Positions 36,167 to 46,281 of a stretch of 64,000 nt of DNA are shown piece after piece. The notes beneath the pieces are model-generated. The model worked only from the letters and a program-made list of their open reading frames with translations. It did no database searches and was not told where the DNA came from. The DNA is from Pseudozyma flocculosa PF-1 (taxonomy: Eukaryota; Basidiomycota; Ustilaginomycetes; Ustilaginales; Ustilaginaceae), in the NCBI RefSeq assembly GCF_000417875.1, contig NW_006920880.1, forward strand, positions 564,260 to 628,259, written 5' to 3'. The position numbers were made by a program, and so were the translations under genes. Positions within the stretch are counted from its first letter, which is position 1. Every line of letters begins with the position of its first letter.

Positions 36167-37725
36167 TTTATTGCGAGGCAACGAAGCTCCGCCATTGGCA
36201 TGCACCAACATGCATAACGGTGCATCGGCGCCGCCGCAAGGTTTCCTTTTCGACTGTTGTGGCATCGAGCATTGGCCGAAATGCGCTTGTCGGTACAGAA
36301 CCCATCTAGCCTGCGGTTGTCACCGAAAGCCAGCCGGGGAGCGAGGGACACGGCAGGCAAAACGCGTGGTGCTCAACGGAGAGGATGGCGGATCCTCGTT
36401 GCCCTTGCGTAGATGGCCAGTAGACATGGCCGGTGACCAAGCTGGCATGGCAATGTCACCATTCCCCGTCGAGTCGCCACTCGCCACACATGAAGTGTTT
36501 CCCAGCGAGCCATGTCAGTCAGTCCCGGCAGTCTAGCGTACGGCCGGGTATCGGTGCGGGTTTAGCAAAGGCACGCTGGGCTCCCCTGCCAAGGGAGCGG
36601 CGCTAGCACACCGCAAGGTGGCAAGCGGGCAAGTCGCTTCCATCTTGCCGAAACGTGGAAAAAAAGGATGCGGAGAGCGAGCGAGGCGAGAGAGCAGGCA
36701 GGGTTCAGCACCCCAGGGGCCCAGGGCGGCCAGGCAGGCGACACTCAGCAGAGGGGCAGCGCCGCAGAACTTGAGCTGGAGCCAGGCAGCCAGGCAGCCG
36801 GGCAGCCGGGCACTCGACAAGCAAAAAAGCCAGGTGCCAGGGCGCCAAGCGAGTCGCCAACGCAACTCGTTGCCGGTCCGCAAGCTCGATCTCACCGCAA
36901 GGCACCAAGAGCGGCAAAGGCGGGCAGGAACTCAGGGGACCCCAGTTGCATGCATACTTCGATCCCTGTCCGCAGAAAGAAAGCTCCGCATGAAACTCAA
37001 CAAGACGCGCCGTGCGTACTGTATGTGTCTCGTCGAGCGGTCCCAACTCAGCTCGGGTCCTGCGTGAGGTGCGCTCCAAGGGGCAGGCCGTACTGGATAC
37101 CGTACAGTACCTAGCACAGTTTGCAGGCAAGCTCTAAAACGTCGAGCGAGATGAAAGAGCACGATCAAGCACTTCGCCGGACTAGGCATTATTTTGTCGC
37201 GGAACAATGGTGGAGCGGCTGGCTTGGCGAGGGCCACCTCGACCGTACCACGGAGCGCGGGGTATAACCCTATGGGCAGCATGTATTCACTCTGAGCGTG
37301 GCATCAGGTGGTACAGACGGAGCTCGTCGACGCTTTGGGAAGGACAAGCAGAGAGTTGGGAAAACGTGTGTCGACTTTGTCGCTGTCTCCGAGGCTTCGC
37401 GGAGTAGAGCAGCGGGCAGAGCTTGTGTTTTTCTTTTCATCTTCCTTTCCGGAGTCCAGCGCAGCGCCGGAGCCCCAAAAGGTGGCAGCCTTCCGCTGCA
37501 GTCTCGTGTCAGCTCGCCGTCTGTCCCGGTGGCGGGTTGCTGCAACCGCGCCAGCGGCTTCTGCATGTCGCCTGGCCTCCACGGGGCGGAACGACGACCG
37601 TCTGTCGAGGGCACAAAACGTCGCATTCTTCGTTCGTACAGATGCCACCGGTACCGGTATCACGACTATGACTGCCGCGAGTCCAGTCCTCGCCCTTGTG
37701 GCGTGGCGTAGGTCCACGCTCCTCT

Positions 37726-37737
37726 GTACCGCGGTAC
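37726..37737. repeat. 12-bp perfect palindrome GTACCGCGGTAC
   Basis: A perfect inverted repeat in the gene-poor region, one of many GTAC- or TACCGGTA-type words between 35.6 and 39.2 kb (others at 35742-35749 inside CTACCGGTAG, 35831-35843, 37646-37660 and 38351-38365). Function unknown. Confidence 0.8.
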
Positions 37738-40700
37738 CATCGTCAATCGCCTCGGATTTTCATTACCTGTTTGTGCACAGATGGTCGGTCGAGGCGGAAC
37801 TTCAACCATGCGGTGCCAGGTGTGGCGGGCTTTGGCCGCCTGTGGCGGTCCCTCGCCAGCGCGGGCAGATTTCTAGCGCCCGCCCCTTCCGCCCTGTTGC
37901 ATACAGATGCGCTTTACGATCGCTGCGGCCCATTTACCGTAGCTCTTGCTGAGCTTCGTGTAGACTCTGACGAGCAGGGGCAATCATCAAGCCCCCGCCG
38001 GGCGTCGGCGTCTGCAACACCGTGCTCCAGTCTCTGCACATGGTCAGTACAAGAGAGCATGACAAACATGAGCTCAACTCCTGCGTGTAGCTAGGTACGG
38101 TGTCTGGAGTGCGCTCGATTCTCGGACCATGTCGTCGCTCTCGCTCGGCTGACGTTTTGACTCTCCTCGCGCCATCTATGAAGCCAGCTTCACGTGCGCC
38201 AGATCGAGCAACCATGCACCTGGACCAGACGGACCATGTATCGGACTGTTCCCTGAAGGGATCCGCAGATCCTGTGGCAATGGCGAGAAACGCTGCGTTT
38301 GCCAAGAGGAGGCTGTGATAATGTAGGTACAGCAGACCTTTGATCCCGTCACCGGATACCGGTACTCGCACGATGGACCCTACGGGTGTCGGCGGAGGAC
38401 GTCCCCGTCCGTGCTGAGTACGGCATCGTCTGTACGGTACAGATCCGTACACACGGCGTCGCGGCGCGGAGTTGAGTAGACGGGGAAGCAACGGACCCGG
38501 CGCTGAGTCGCGAGGCAGGGCACCTGAGTCCGCCGAGCTGTGGACCCATGGGTCCAGCCGGCGCCACCACGGCCGCCGCAGCCGGCGCCGTACCGGTAAT
38601 CGTAGCAAGCTGTACCAACGACCTCACCGGGTGACGATGCCCGACGCTCCTCACAACTCACAAGGAGCCGTGTCTTGAGCGATTTTGCTCTGCAGGCAGC
38701 ATGCGTGGATCGACCCCTGCGGATCCCGGGACACTGGCATGGTGATTCATCTCGCGCTGCCGCCACCTCTGGCCGAATGGTCCCTGCGTTTAGAGCTGCT
38801 CTCCCCCGCACCCAAGGATCGACGATGCTGAGCTGACAAGCTCCCGCAGGGGTGACTGGCATTCGTCGACGGCGTCTCTCTCTGTCCGTACGGGTGGCGA
38901 GAGCATCGCCTCCTGTTGACAGCGGCGCGATCGTCAGCTTGACGTGTGGCCAGCTCAAATCTGGCCCCGCGCGTGCTGCCGACGGCTTCACGACATGAGG
39001 CCGTTCGTAGTGAGCCCTATTCCGCCACAAAGCTGGCCCCTTTGCAGCTTTCACCTTGCGGGCCTCTGTCCCCGGAGAACCTTTCGAGCAGGACACGGCA
39101 CAGCCCGAGTATTGTACTGTACGTACAGGCATGTAAAAAGCGGCGAGAAGCGGACTACCTAACAATCAGAGTGGGAGTTAGACCTTGGAGCGCTCGACCC
39201 GAACTGGCCTGCTGCGCCCACGCTTAACCTCTTTGCCGGGCCTGCCTGGAACCTCGACGGGCATGCAACGGATCGGACACGGCCCGATCCGCTCCTCTTG
39301 GCGCTCACCTTCCCGCCAAAGTGCAGCCCGTCGACGTCGTATACGGTGGGCACTACAGAAGGGCGCCGCGCTTGCCGCTACACGCCGTTCGGCCAGCAGA
39401 AGGACCACGGCGCCGGCGATGCTGGAACGGCACACAAGTTGGGCGATGTCGCCGGGCTATCTACAATGGTCACAGGGAGGCAGCTACAAGTTATGTGCTC
39501 GTACGTGATCCTGCAGAGCATGCAGCCGCGTATTGGACGAGGATGTGCAAGCAAGGTGTTCAGCTGTACCTCGGGATTTTAGGTTGCAACCCGGCTGCCA
39601 TTGCGCTCAAGCGTGCGTCGAAGCCTGACGAGCCAGCAAACGACGTCGTCGAAGAGGCCGAGGCAAGCTGGGCCATTGCCCAAGCTCGGGATCGGGACGG
39701 CGCTCGTCCAGCCGCTCAACGACCCATTGCATCTGCCTACAGGGCTGCGCTGCTCTGTGACTGAGCCTGCCTTTGCCAACCGCCAGCGTGTGGGTCTGCT
39801 GCGGCTGGCTGCAGGCGAGGCAGGTGTCGATTCTGGGTGACGCTCGAGTAGACCAGGCGGCGCCCTCAAGCAGGCGCCTGCGTTTCCAAAGCCAAAAGCC
39901 AAAGCAGAAGACGCAGATGTGCGGATCCACGGCGGAGGCCACGGGCGCCCGCCCGAGCGAGCGAGCGAGCGAGCAAGCAAGGCAAAAGTTAGAAGCGACT
40001 CTACAAGCTCTCCAAGCGCTGCTGGTGGTGATCTCGGGTCGGGCGCCCTGCATGAAAACTCTGCTCAACCTGGCTGGCCCTACCGCCGCCTGCTCGCCTG
40101 CTTGCACCACCGCCAGGCCAGGCCAGGCCAGGCCGGGCATCCAGGCGCGGGCGAGCGTGGTGTAGCCTAGCCTGTTGCTGGTGGCCTGCCCGCTTGGCTG
40201 GCTGACCCGTTAATTTCTTTATTGCGTTTGTGCTTTCCGCAGAGAGGGCAGAGGTAGGGGTCTCGCGGGCCGTCTGCCTGACCGCCCGGCCCCCCCTCTT
40301 CTGCCTATCCGCCCGGCCTTCGCTTGCAACAGAAGGGACCCACGCACGGCGTCTGCTGCCAGGCTGCCTCTGGCCCCGTACTCCGGTGGGTCCGCGCTGC
40401 CAGACCTCTCTCGAGTACACGTACCGCGTACGCTGATTTGCCTCTGCGCACCACCAGCCCGGCTTTGTCGCTGCACGCCCACGCCACACTTGCCTTCTCT
40501 CAGGTCCTCCAGCCCCTCTGTCGACGCTGCTGGGGCTAGGTGATTCCCAGGCTCCTCTCCCGACCACCACCCGCCATCGTCCGCCACCCTACACCATCCC
40601 CTCCGCCCCATCCTGACATCCTCTGCGCCTCTTTCTCTTGGCCGACTAACCTTTGCATCGGCATCTCTCCGACCTTTTCCAGCCTATCTATTCTCTTCTC

Positions 40701-41348
40701 TATTCTGGCTCGGCTCCTCCGTCGATCGATTGATCGGGGAAGCTGCCGTTGACTCGGTCACGCCGTACTCGTCGCGACACACTTTTCGGATCTACCGACG
40801 AGCAGCGATCCGCTGCTGACGGGCTCACCAGAGCTTCTACCCGTCCCGCTCCCCTGTTGTTCTGCTCTCGACATCGCGGTGCATCGCGCCCTCTTTGACC
40901 CTAGCGCCCCTCTGCAAAGGCTCCATTAAGCCGACCTTTCGACGCCTCCGGCCACTTCCCGGATCGACTATCCTCAGGCCAGCCTCTCCTCGACCCGGTC
41001 TCCTTGCCCGCTCCTGACGCGACCATCGACCATCGATCATCGACCTTGCCCTTGGCCTGCATGCACCCCTGACCGTGGCCGTGAGTAGCCACGCCCTCCC
41101 CGCCCGACTGCTCTCCCTGCCGTTCGGAGCGCACGTCGAGCATCGCCCAGCACGCCTCGACGCAAGCAGCTCGCCCGGGTCCGCGGCACTCGTCCCGACC
41201 AGGCGCGCTGCGCCAGCCAAGAGGACCATCCTGACGCCGAACAGCCCCCTTTTCCATTCCGCATCCGAGCAGGCCTTTGACCAGCACCGCGACCCAGTGT
41301 GCTTTTCTCCTCCGACCACCCTTTCGCACGACGCAGCAAAAGCCCACC

Positions 41349-43361
41349 ATGCAGCCTTCCAGGCACAACCCGCGTCCAGACCTGATGCGGTCGCAGACGA
41401 CTGCCCGAGGATACGGCCCCGGCAACCCTCCCGCGCCCCAGTATCCCGACTATGGCTCGCGCGAGTACAGACATCACCCTCCCGCCTCCGGCTACTATCC
41501 TCCCTCGCTACCCAACCTCACGCGGCAACACCATTCATACTACGACGAGCGAGGCCCATTGCCTCCACCGCCGCTGCACGCGCGTCATCCCGGCAGGGAC
41601 GAGGCGATGCACGAGTATGCCGGCCGCCCTCTGATGGCCTCCGCCACGTCGACCGCTTCCTCGGCAATGTTCCCTCACCCGCACCCGCACCCGCACCACT
41701 ACCCGCATCACCACCCACACCAGCCTTCATATCCATCTTCCGTGCCCTCCCTGCCGCTGCACGGCCTCCGTGCACCTGCCGCCCCCATGATGGCGGCCGC
41801 GGGGTCTTCGCAGCAGCCGACCTATCGCGGACACATCAAGACGACCAAGGATGCCATCCTGCTCCTCTCGGCCTGCGACCTCCCGGAGGGGGCCGGTTCA
41901 CATAGGAACGGGGGCATCGCCCCTCCCCGTCGGGTGACCCGACGTCTGCTCGACTCGGAGCGTGCCGATCTCATCTGCTCTGGCAGCATATTTGTCTGGG
42001 ACGAAAAGGAAGCTGGCATGCGACGCTGGACCGACGGCAAGTGCTGGAGCGCCAGCCGCGTCAGCGGCTGCTTCCTCACCTACCGCGAGCTCGAGGCGCG
42101 CAAGAAGCCGTCGTCGTCGATCACCGGAGGGCCCACCTCGAACCTCTACAAGACCGAGGGCCTCATCAAGCAGTCCTTTAGCATGACGACCACCTCGGGC
42201 CGCAAGCTGCACGCCATCTCGTACTACACCAAGCGCGACGTGCGCGAGGGCGCGCTTCGACGGGTCAGCGAAGACCCGCGCTTCGTCGGCGAAGGCGGCG
42301 GCGAGTGGGACCTCCAGGTCGACGAGCACGAGTACCCAGACCCGATCAGCCGAGCCGGAGAGCTGCCCGACGCCAACGGTCAAGAGGTGGGCTCGCAGTC
42401 TCCGCCGTCCTTGGCCGGTCGGGCCGATGGCGGTGATGCACCAGGTTCGTCGAGCTTGGTAGACGACCGCGAGCTCATCGACGACGGCGCTCCGATCTCG
42501 CCAAGATGCCAGGCTCCCAGCCACCGCCTTGTCGCCTCACCCTCCACCGCGCAGAGATCTCCCAGGCACCACGACACCGGGCGCGGGACCGTCGCGTGGA
42601 GCGGGCACCCCGGTTCCCGCAAGGACTTTGCCATGGAGACGTCGGCGTACAGTCGCCAGCGAGCGCCATTCGCCCAGGACGCCACCCCTCTCCACGAGGC
42701 GCGAGGGCTGCTTCCGATCAAGCCGATTCCGGTCCAGTCGCGCGTCTCTGACCTTCCGCTGAAGCCGACGAGTCGCTCCTTTGACGCCGCCACGGGGCGT
42801 TTGGAACCCTCTTCCGTCCACGTCCTCGAGGACCAGGCGCACGGCTCCTACTTCCGCCAGCCCATGCCGAGCTGGGCCAAGGGCGGGCTGAAGCGCTCCT
42901 ATGCCGACTACGCCGCCGCCGACGAACAGATGGCGGCGGCAGTGGCGGCCGAGGCACAGCAGCGGCCCAAGCTGCAGCGCATGCGCAGCTCCAGCATGAA
43001 CAACGGCAGCGGCGAAGACGCCTTTGCCTCGGTCCGTACGCTGGCCCGCGCTGGCTCCGACGAAGAGGGCGTCTCCAAGATGCGTTCGACCCATACATGG
43101 TCCCCCGCGCACACCCCCGCGCCCGGAGGCGGCGCCGGTGGGCCGCCCCGCGAGCAGGACTCGGCCGTCGGCGCATTGCTGAGCCTGCGTTCGTCGGCGT
43201 CGGACGACTCGAGCAAGATGCCCGGTCTCGACTCGATGCTGAACCCGTCGCCTTCGACGTCCACCCCAACATCGATCGACTCGTCCAACGACAGCGCCTC
43301 TAAGCCGTCCCTTTCGCGGTCGGACCGTGCCGCGCTGGACCGCTTCAGCATCCGGATCTGA
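41349..43361 (+). CDS. WOPR-domain (Gti1/Pac2/Wor1 family) transcriptional regulator
   Basis: A fungal-specific DNA-binding regulator. Family members control morphological switching, sporulation and virulence programmes (Wor1, Ryp1, Pac2; Ros1 in smuts). Single exon, 670 residues. The first WOPR block begins near residue 158 with TYRGHIKTTKDAILLLSACD and includes GSIFVWDEKEAGMRRWTDGK followed by CWSASRVSGCFLTYRELEA. The second block is YKTEGLIKQSFSMTTTSGRK then LHAISYYTKRDVREGALRR, ending near 300. Residues 1-157 are Pro/His/Tyr-rich, including a His-Pro run (PHPHPHPHHYPHHHPHQP). The rest is Ser/Pro-rich and probably disordered. An in-frame ATG-less extension runs upstream to 41277. I chose the ATG at 41349 (ACCATGCAG context). 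Which WOPR subclass it belongs to (Pac2-like or Ros1/Wor1-like) cannot be settled by eye. Confidence 0.93.
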   Translation: MQPSRHNPRPDLMRSQTTARGYGPGNPPAPQYPDYGSREYRHHPPASGYYPPSLPNLTRQHHSYYDERGPLPPPPLHARHPGRDEAMHEYAGRPLMASATSTASSAMFPHPHPHPHHYPHHHPHQPSYPSSVPSLPLHGLRAPAAPMMAAAGSSQQPTYRGHIKTTKDAILLLSACDLPEGAGSHRNGGIAPPRRVTRRLLDSERADLICSGSIFVWDEKEAGMRRWTDGKCWSASRVSGCFLTYRELEARKKPSSSITGGPTSNLYKTEGLIKQSFSMTTTSGRKLHAISYYTKRDVREGALRRVSEDPRFVGEGGGEWDLQVDEHEYPDPISRAGELPDANGQEVGSQSPPSLAGRADGGDAPGSSSLVDDRELIDDGAPISPRCQAPSHRLVASPSTAQRSPRHHDTGRGTVAWSGHPGSRKDFAMETSAYSRQRAPFAQDATPLHEARGLLPIKPIPVQSRVSDLPLKPTSRSFDAATGRLEPSSVHVLEDQAHGSYFRQPMPSWAKGGLKRSYADYAAADEQMAAAVAAEAQQRPKLQRMRSSSMNNGSGEDAFASVRTLARAGSDEEGVSKMRSTHTWSPAHTPAPGGGAGGPPREQDSAVGALLSLRSSASDDSSKMPGLDSMLNPSPSTSTPTSIDSSNDSASKPSLSRSDRAALDRFSIRI

Positions 43362-44315
43362 AGCGGCGTCTCTGCCGTCGTCGCAAGTCGCGCGGCTTTG
43401 CCCATCTGTCTCCGTGGTCCACCAACCGCTGAACCGCCTCCTGCCTCGACCCTCGCCGTCCTTCCCTCGGCCCTTGCCCGTCTCTCGCGCTCTCTGTACC
43501 TGTTACTCGCCTTGCCCCCGGCCCCCCATTCCACCTGCATGATCCAGCCATCTGTACTACCAAAGCCAGCTTTATACACGATAGAACACCCGCGAGCGCT
43601 TTGCTAGATTCCCTTTCCAAAACCCTGGGCCATACACGTCACCCTCACCTCTGGGCCTCGATACAGAGCAGCAGCAGCAGCAGCAGTAGCAGCATCGATA
43701 CTCGTCTCGTCTCGTTTCGTTTCGTCTCGTCTCGTCTCGTCTCTTCCCTTTTCCTCCTCCTCCACCACCTCCTCGTCCTCCGCCTGGCCGCCTGGCGGGC
43801 ATCGAAGGGGTTTCGCTCCGGTCTTATCTCCTTGGTACTCAACTCTGGACTCTTTCCACTCTTCCCCCGATATCCCTCTTTGTGCTCTTCGCGGTCCTGC
43901 CCTCGTTCGGGATCCCTTCGGTCGCATATCGACAGGTGGGGGACCACGCCATATCGATTCCCCCTCCCTCTTCATCCCGGTTTATCGTGTACGAATATCA
44001 TCCGCCTCCTCGGACTTGGCCCTTGATCCCTGACTGGGCCTGCGCCAGGCGAAGCTTGGTCCGTGCTTCTTCAAGGGATCTGGACTCGAGGCGCGGGTGC
44101 TGAGCGTCGACCCATGCCCGCGCGTCGGTGCCCTCCTTGCTCGGCTGCTCGTTCAGTCACCCTGCCGAGGAAGTGCCCTCATTCCTCATCTGTTGAAATC
44201 CTTGTTTCGTCTGACTTGACCACAAACGGACCTAGCTACAAGCTGCAAGATACAGCGCGCGCGCGGAACGAGACACGAGGGAACGCGGTGCCGGCGGAGG
44301 GTATCAATCGATCAA
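43362..44315. other. Convergent intergenic region with simple repeats
   Basis: About 950 bases between the WOPR stop and the stop of the monooxygenase gene. It contains an AGC run (about 43671-43693) and a TCTCG/TTTCG pentanucleotide array (43701-43744). No gene is supported; it should hold both 3' untranslated regions. Confidence 0.5.
43701..43744. repeat. TCTCG/TTTCG pentanucleotide array
   Basis: About nine 5-bp units with T/C variation at one position, flanked upstream by an AGC trinucleotide run. Plain microsatellite. Confidence 0.9.
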
Positions 44316-46281
44316 TCAGTACATGCCGAGCTGCTGTGCCTGGATCTGGAGGGCGAGGGGGAGCGAGTAGCTGCGGCAGTGGGCGAGGTTGCCGCCCATG
44401 TAGTAGAAGCGCGGGTGGCCGCTGAAGCGGTACATGGCCGAGAGCTCCTCGTCGTCGTCGAGGCCCCACGCGAGCTTGAGGCGGTCGGCCACCTTGTCGC
44501 CAAAAATCTTGCGCGCCGTGGTGCGCATGTTCTGGTAGCCCGTGGCGCAGACAATCACGTCGGCCTCGAGCTTGTGCCCGTCGGCAAAGACGACGCCGTC
44601 CGGCTCGAGGTGGTCAATCTCCTGCCCCTGCTTGATCTTGATCTTGCCGTCCATGATGAGCTTCGACGCGCCCACGTCGAGGTAGTAGCCCCCGCCGCGG
44701 CGGTAGTACTTCATCAGGAAGCCCGAACCGTCAAAGCCCATGTCGAGCTTGAAGCCGGCGTTGCTCAGACCGGAGAGGAGGTCCTTGTCAAAGTCGGCGA
44801 TCTTGGCCGTGATTTCCTTGTGCAGCTCTTGATGCACAGGATTCGGCGTCGAGACAAACATCAGGTCGGCGTCCTCGGTCGGCGGGCCGTCTTCGCAGTA
44901 GAGGCCCTTGAAGAGGATCTCGGTGATCGAGTCCGACGACATGACGTACGTCGACGAGCGCTGCACAATCGTCACGTCGGCGCCCTGCTCGTAAAAGTCC
45001 TGGGCAATGTCGTGGCCCGAGTTGCAGCAGCCAATCACGATGGCCTTTTTGCCCTTGAACTCGGCGCCGCTGCCGTGCTGCGACGAGTGGACCAGCCTGC
45101 CCTTGAAGTCGTCGGCGCCCTTGAACGCCGGCATGTTGGGCTCGCCCGAGTGGCCCGTCGCCATGATGATGTGGTCCGGGTGCAGCGTCCGCTCCTGGAC
45201 GCCGTCGGGCGTGTTGCGCCGCACCGTCACCGTCCACTGCTTCTTGGCCTCGTCGTACGCCACGCTGTCCTTGACAATCGTCGTCTCCATCCAGTGGTTG
45301 AGCTCCAGGGTCGACGCGTAAAACTCGAACCAGTCCGCCAGCTTGTCCTTGGGCGTATACACCGGGTGGCTCGGCGGGAACTTGAGCAGCGGAAGGTGAT
45401 CGTACCAAATAGGATCATGGAGGACTAGGAAGTCATACCGTTTGCGCCAGTTGTCGCCGACCCGCTTGTTGGCGTCGATCATGAGGGCATCGACGCCGAG
45501 GTGCTTGAGGCGCGCCGAGGCTGACAGGCCGGCCTGGCCCGCGCCGACGATGAGGACCTCGGGCGACCTGTCGATGTACTCCTTCTCCTCGGCGCGGCGG
45601 TCCTTCCACGACTTGCGGCCGACGTGCTGGCCATGTTCGACGCCAAGAGCACGTCGCTCGCCGAGCTTGGGCTCGTGGCCTCGAATCTCTTGCAGTGTCG
45701 TGTAGAGGGCGAAAATCTGCGAGGCGGGAGTGGTGGTGGTGTGGAGGCGCGATTTCCCCGAGTCAGTGATGGGCTCAGGGTGAACAGTCGTCTCGCGGGC
45801 TCGTTGCTGATGGCCCGCTACTCACCCTCCAGGAGCCATTCTTGGACTTTCTCAGGCGGAACACGCCGCGGCCCTTGCCGACGTCGGTGTCAAAGGTGAA
45901 GAAGGCCATGACGAGCTGCTCGCCCTTGATGCCTGCCGTGAACTGCGCCGAGGGCTTCTCGACCTGGATGTTGTTGAGCGTACGCGCGCGGGCGCCGTTG
46001 TCGCCGAGGAAGGAGCCAATCTTGGCATGGCCCTGGACGGTCTTGAAGTCCCAGTGGAGGGCGATCTGGTCCTTCCAGTAGCCCTCGTCGTCAAAGAGCT
46101 GGACGGCAGCGTCAAAGTCGCCCGTGCTGAGGGCCGACTCGAGCTGGGTGGCGACCGTAGTGACGATCCTCAGGGGGTCCTGGGACGCGACGGCAGCGTT
46201 GCTGGGGCCGTCCTTGAGGGCTCCGTCGAGGGCCGGCAGTGCCGTGGTGCTCGACTGCGGGGTCTGTGCCAGGGCAGCCAT
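44316..46281 (-). CDS. Flavin-dependent monooxygenase with N-terminal NTF2-like region
   Basis: An FAD/NADPH-dependent monooxygenase of the FMO/YUCCA-like group; substrate unknown. Exons are 46281-45826 and 45716-44316, total 618 residues. Residues about 25-152 (ESALSTGDFDAAVQLFDDEG, then WKDQIALHWDFKTVQGHAKI) resemble an NTF2/SnoaL-like fold. The FAD Rossmann motif VLIVGAGQAGLSASARLKHL follows, with Gly at about 210-215. ATGHSGEPNMP and the second nucleotide-binding loop KAIVIGCCNSGHDIAQDFYE (GCCNSG instead of GxGxxG) come next. The C-terminal block has VIVCATGYQNM and a FMO-type FSGHPRFYYMGGNLAHCRSY. This fused arrangement is common in fungi. It is divergent from the acetate-transporter gene across about 2.5 kb. 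Confidence 0.92.

Larger units (their letters stand above)
32721..41348. other. Very long gene-poor region upstream of the WOPR gene
   Basis: About 8.6 kb with no ORF that I consider coding. ORFs of up to 286 codons occur (for example 33292-34152) but lie opposite and across others of similar length, have no domain, and are rich in Arg, Pro and Ser as expected of GC-rich noncoding DNA. From about 35.6 to 39.2 kb there are many GTAC-containing palindromes. From about 40.5 kb to the ATG at 41349 the plus strand is strongly pyrimidine-rich, suggesting promoter and a long 5' leader. GTGAGT at 41081 could start a 5' untranslated intron. Confidence 0.5.

Noticed and set aside
44379..45428. 349-codon plus-strand ORF opposite the flavin monooxygenase
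   Set aside because: Antisense shadow; His/Arg/Val-rich without any motif, while the other strand has both nucleotide-binding motifs.
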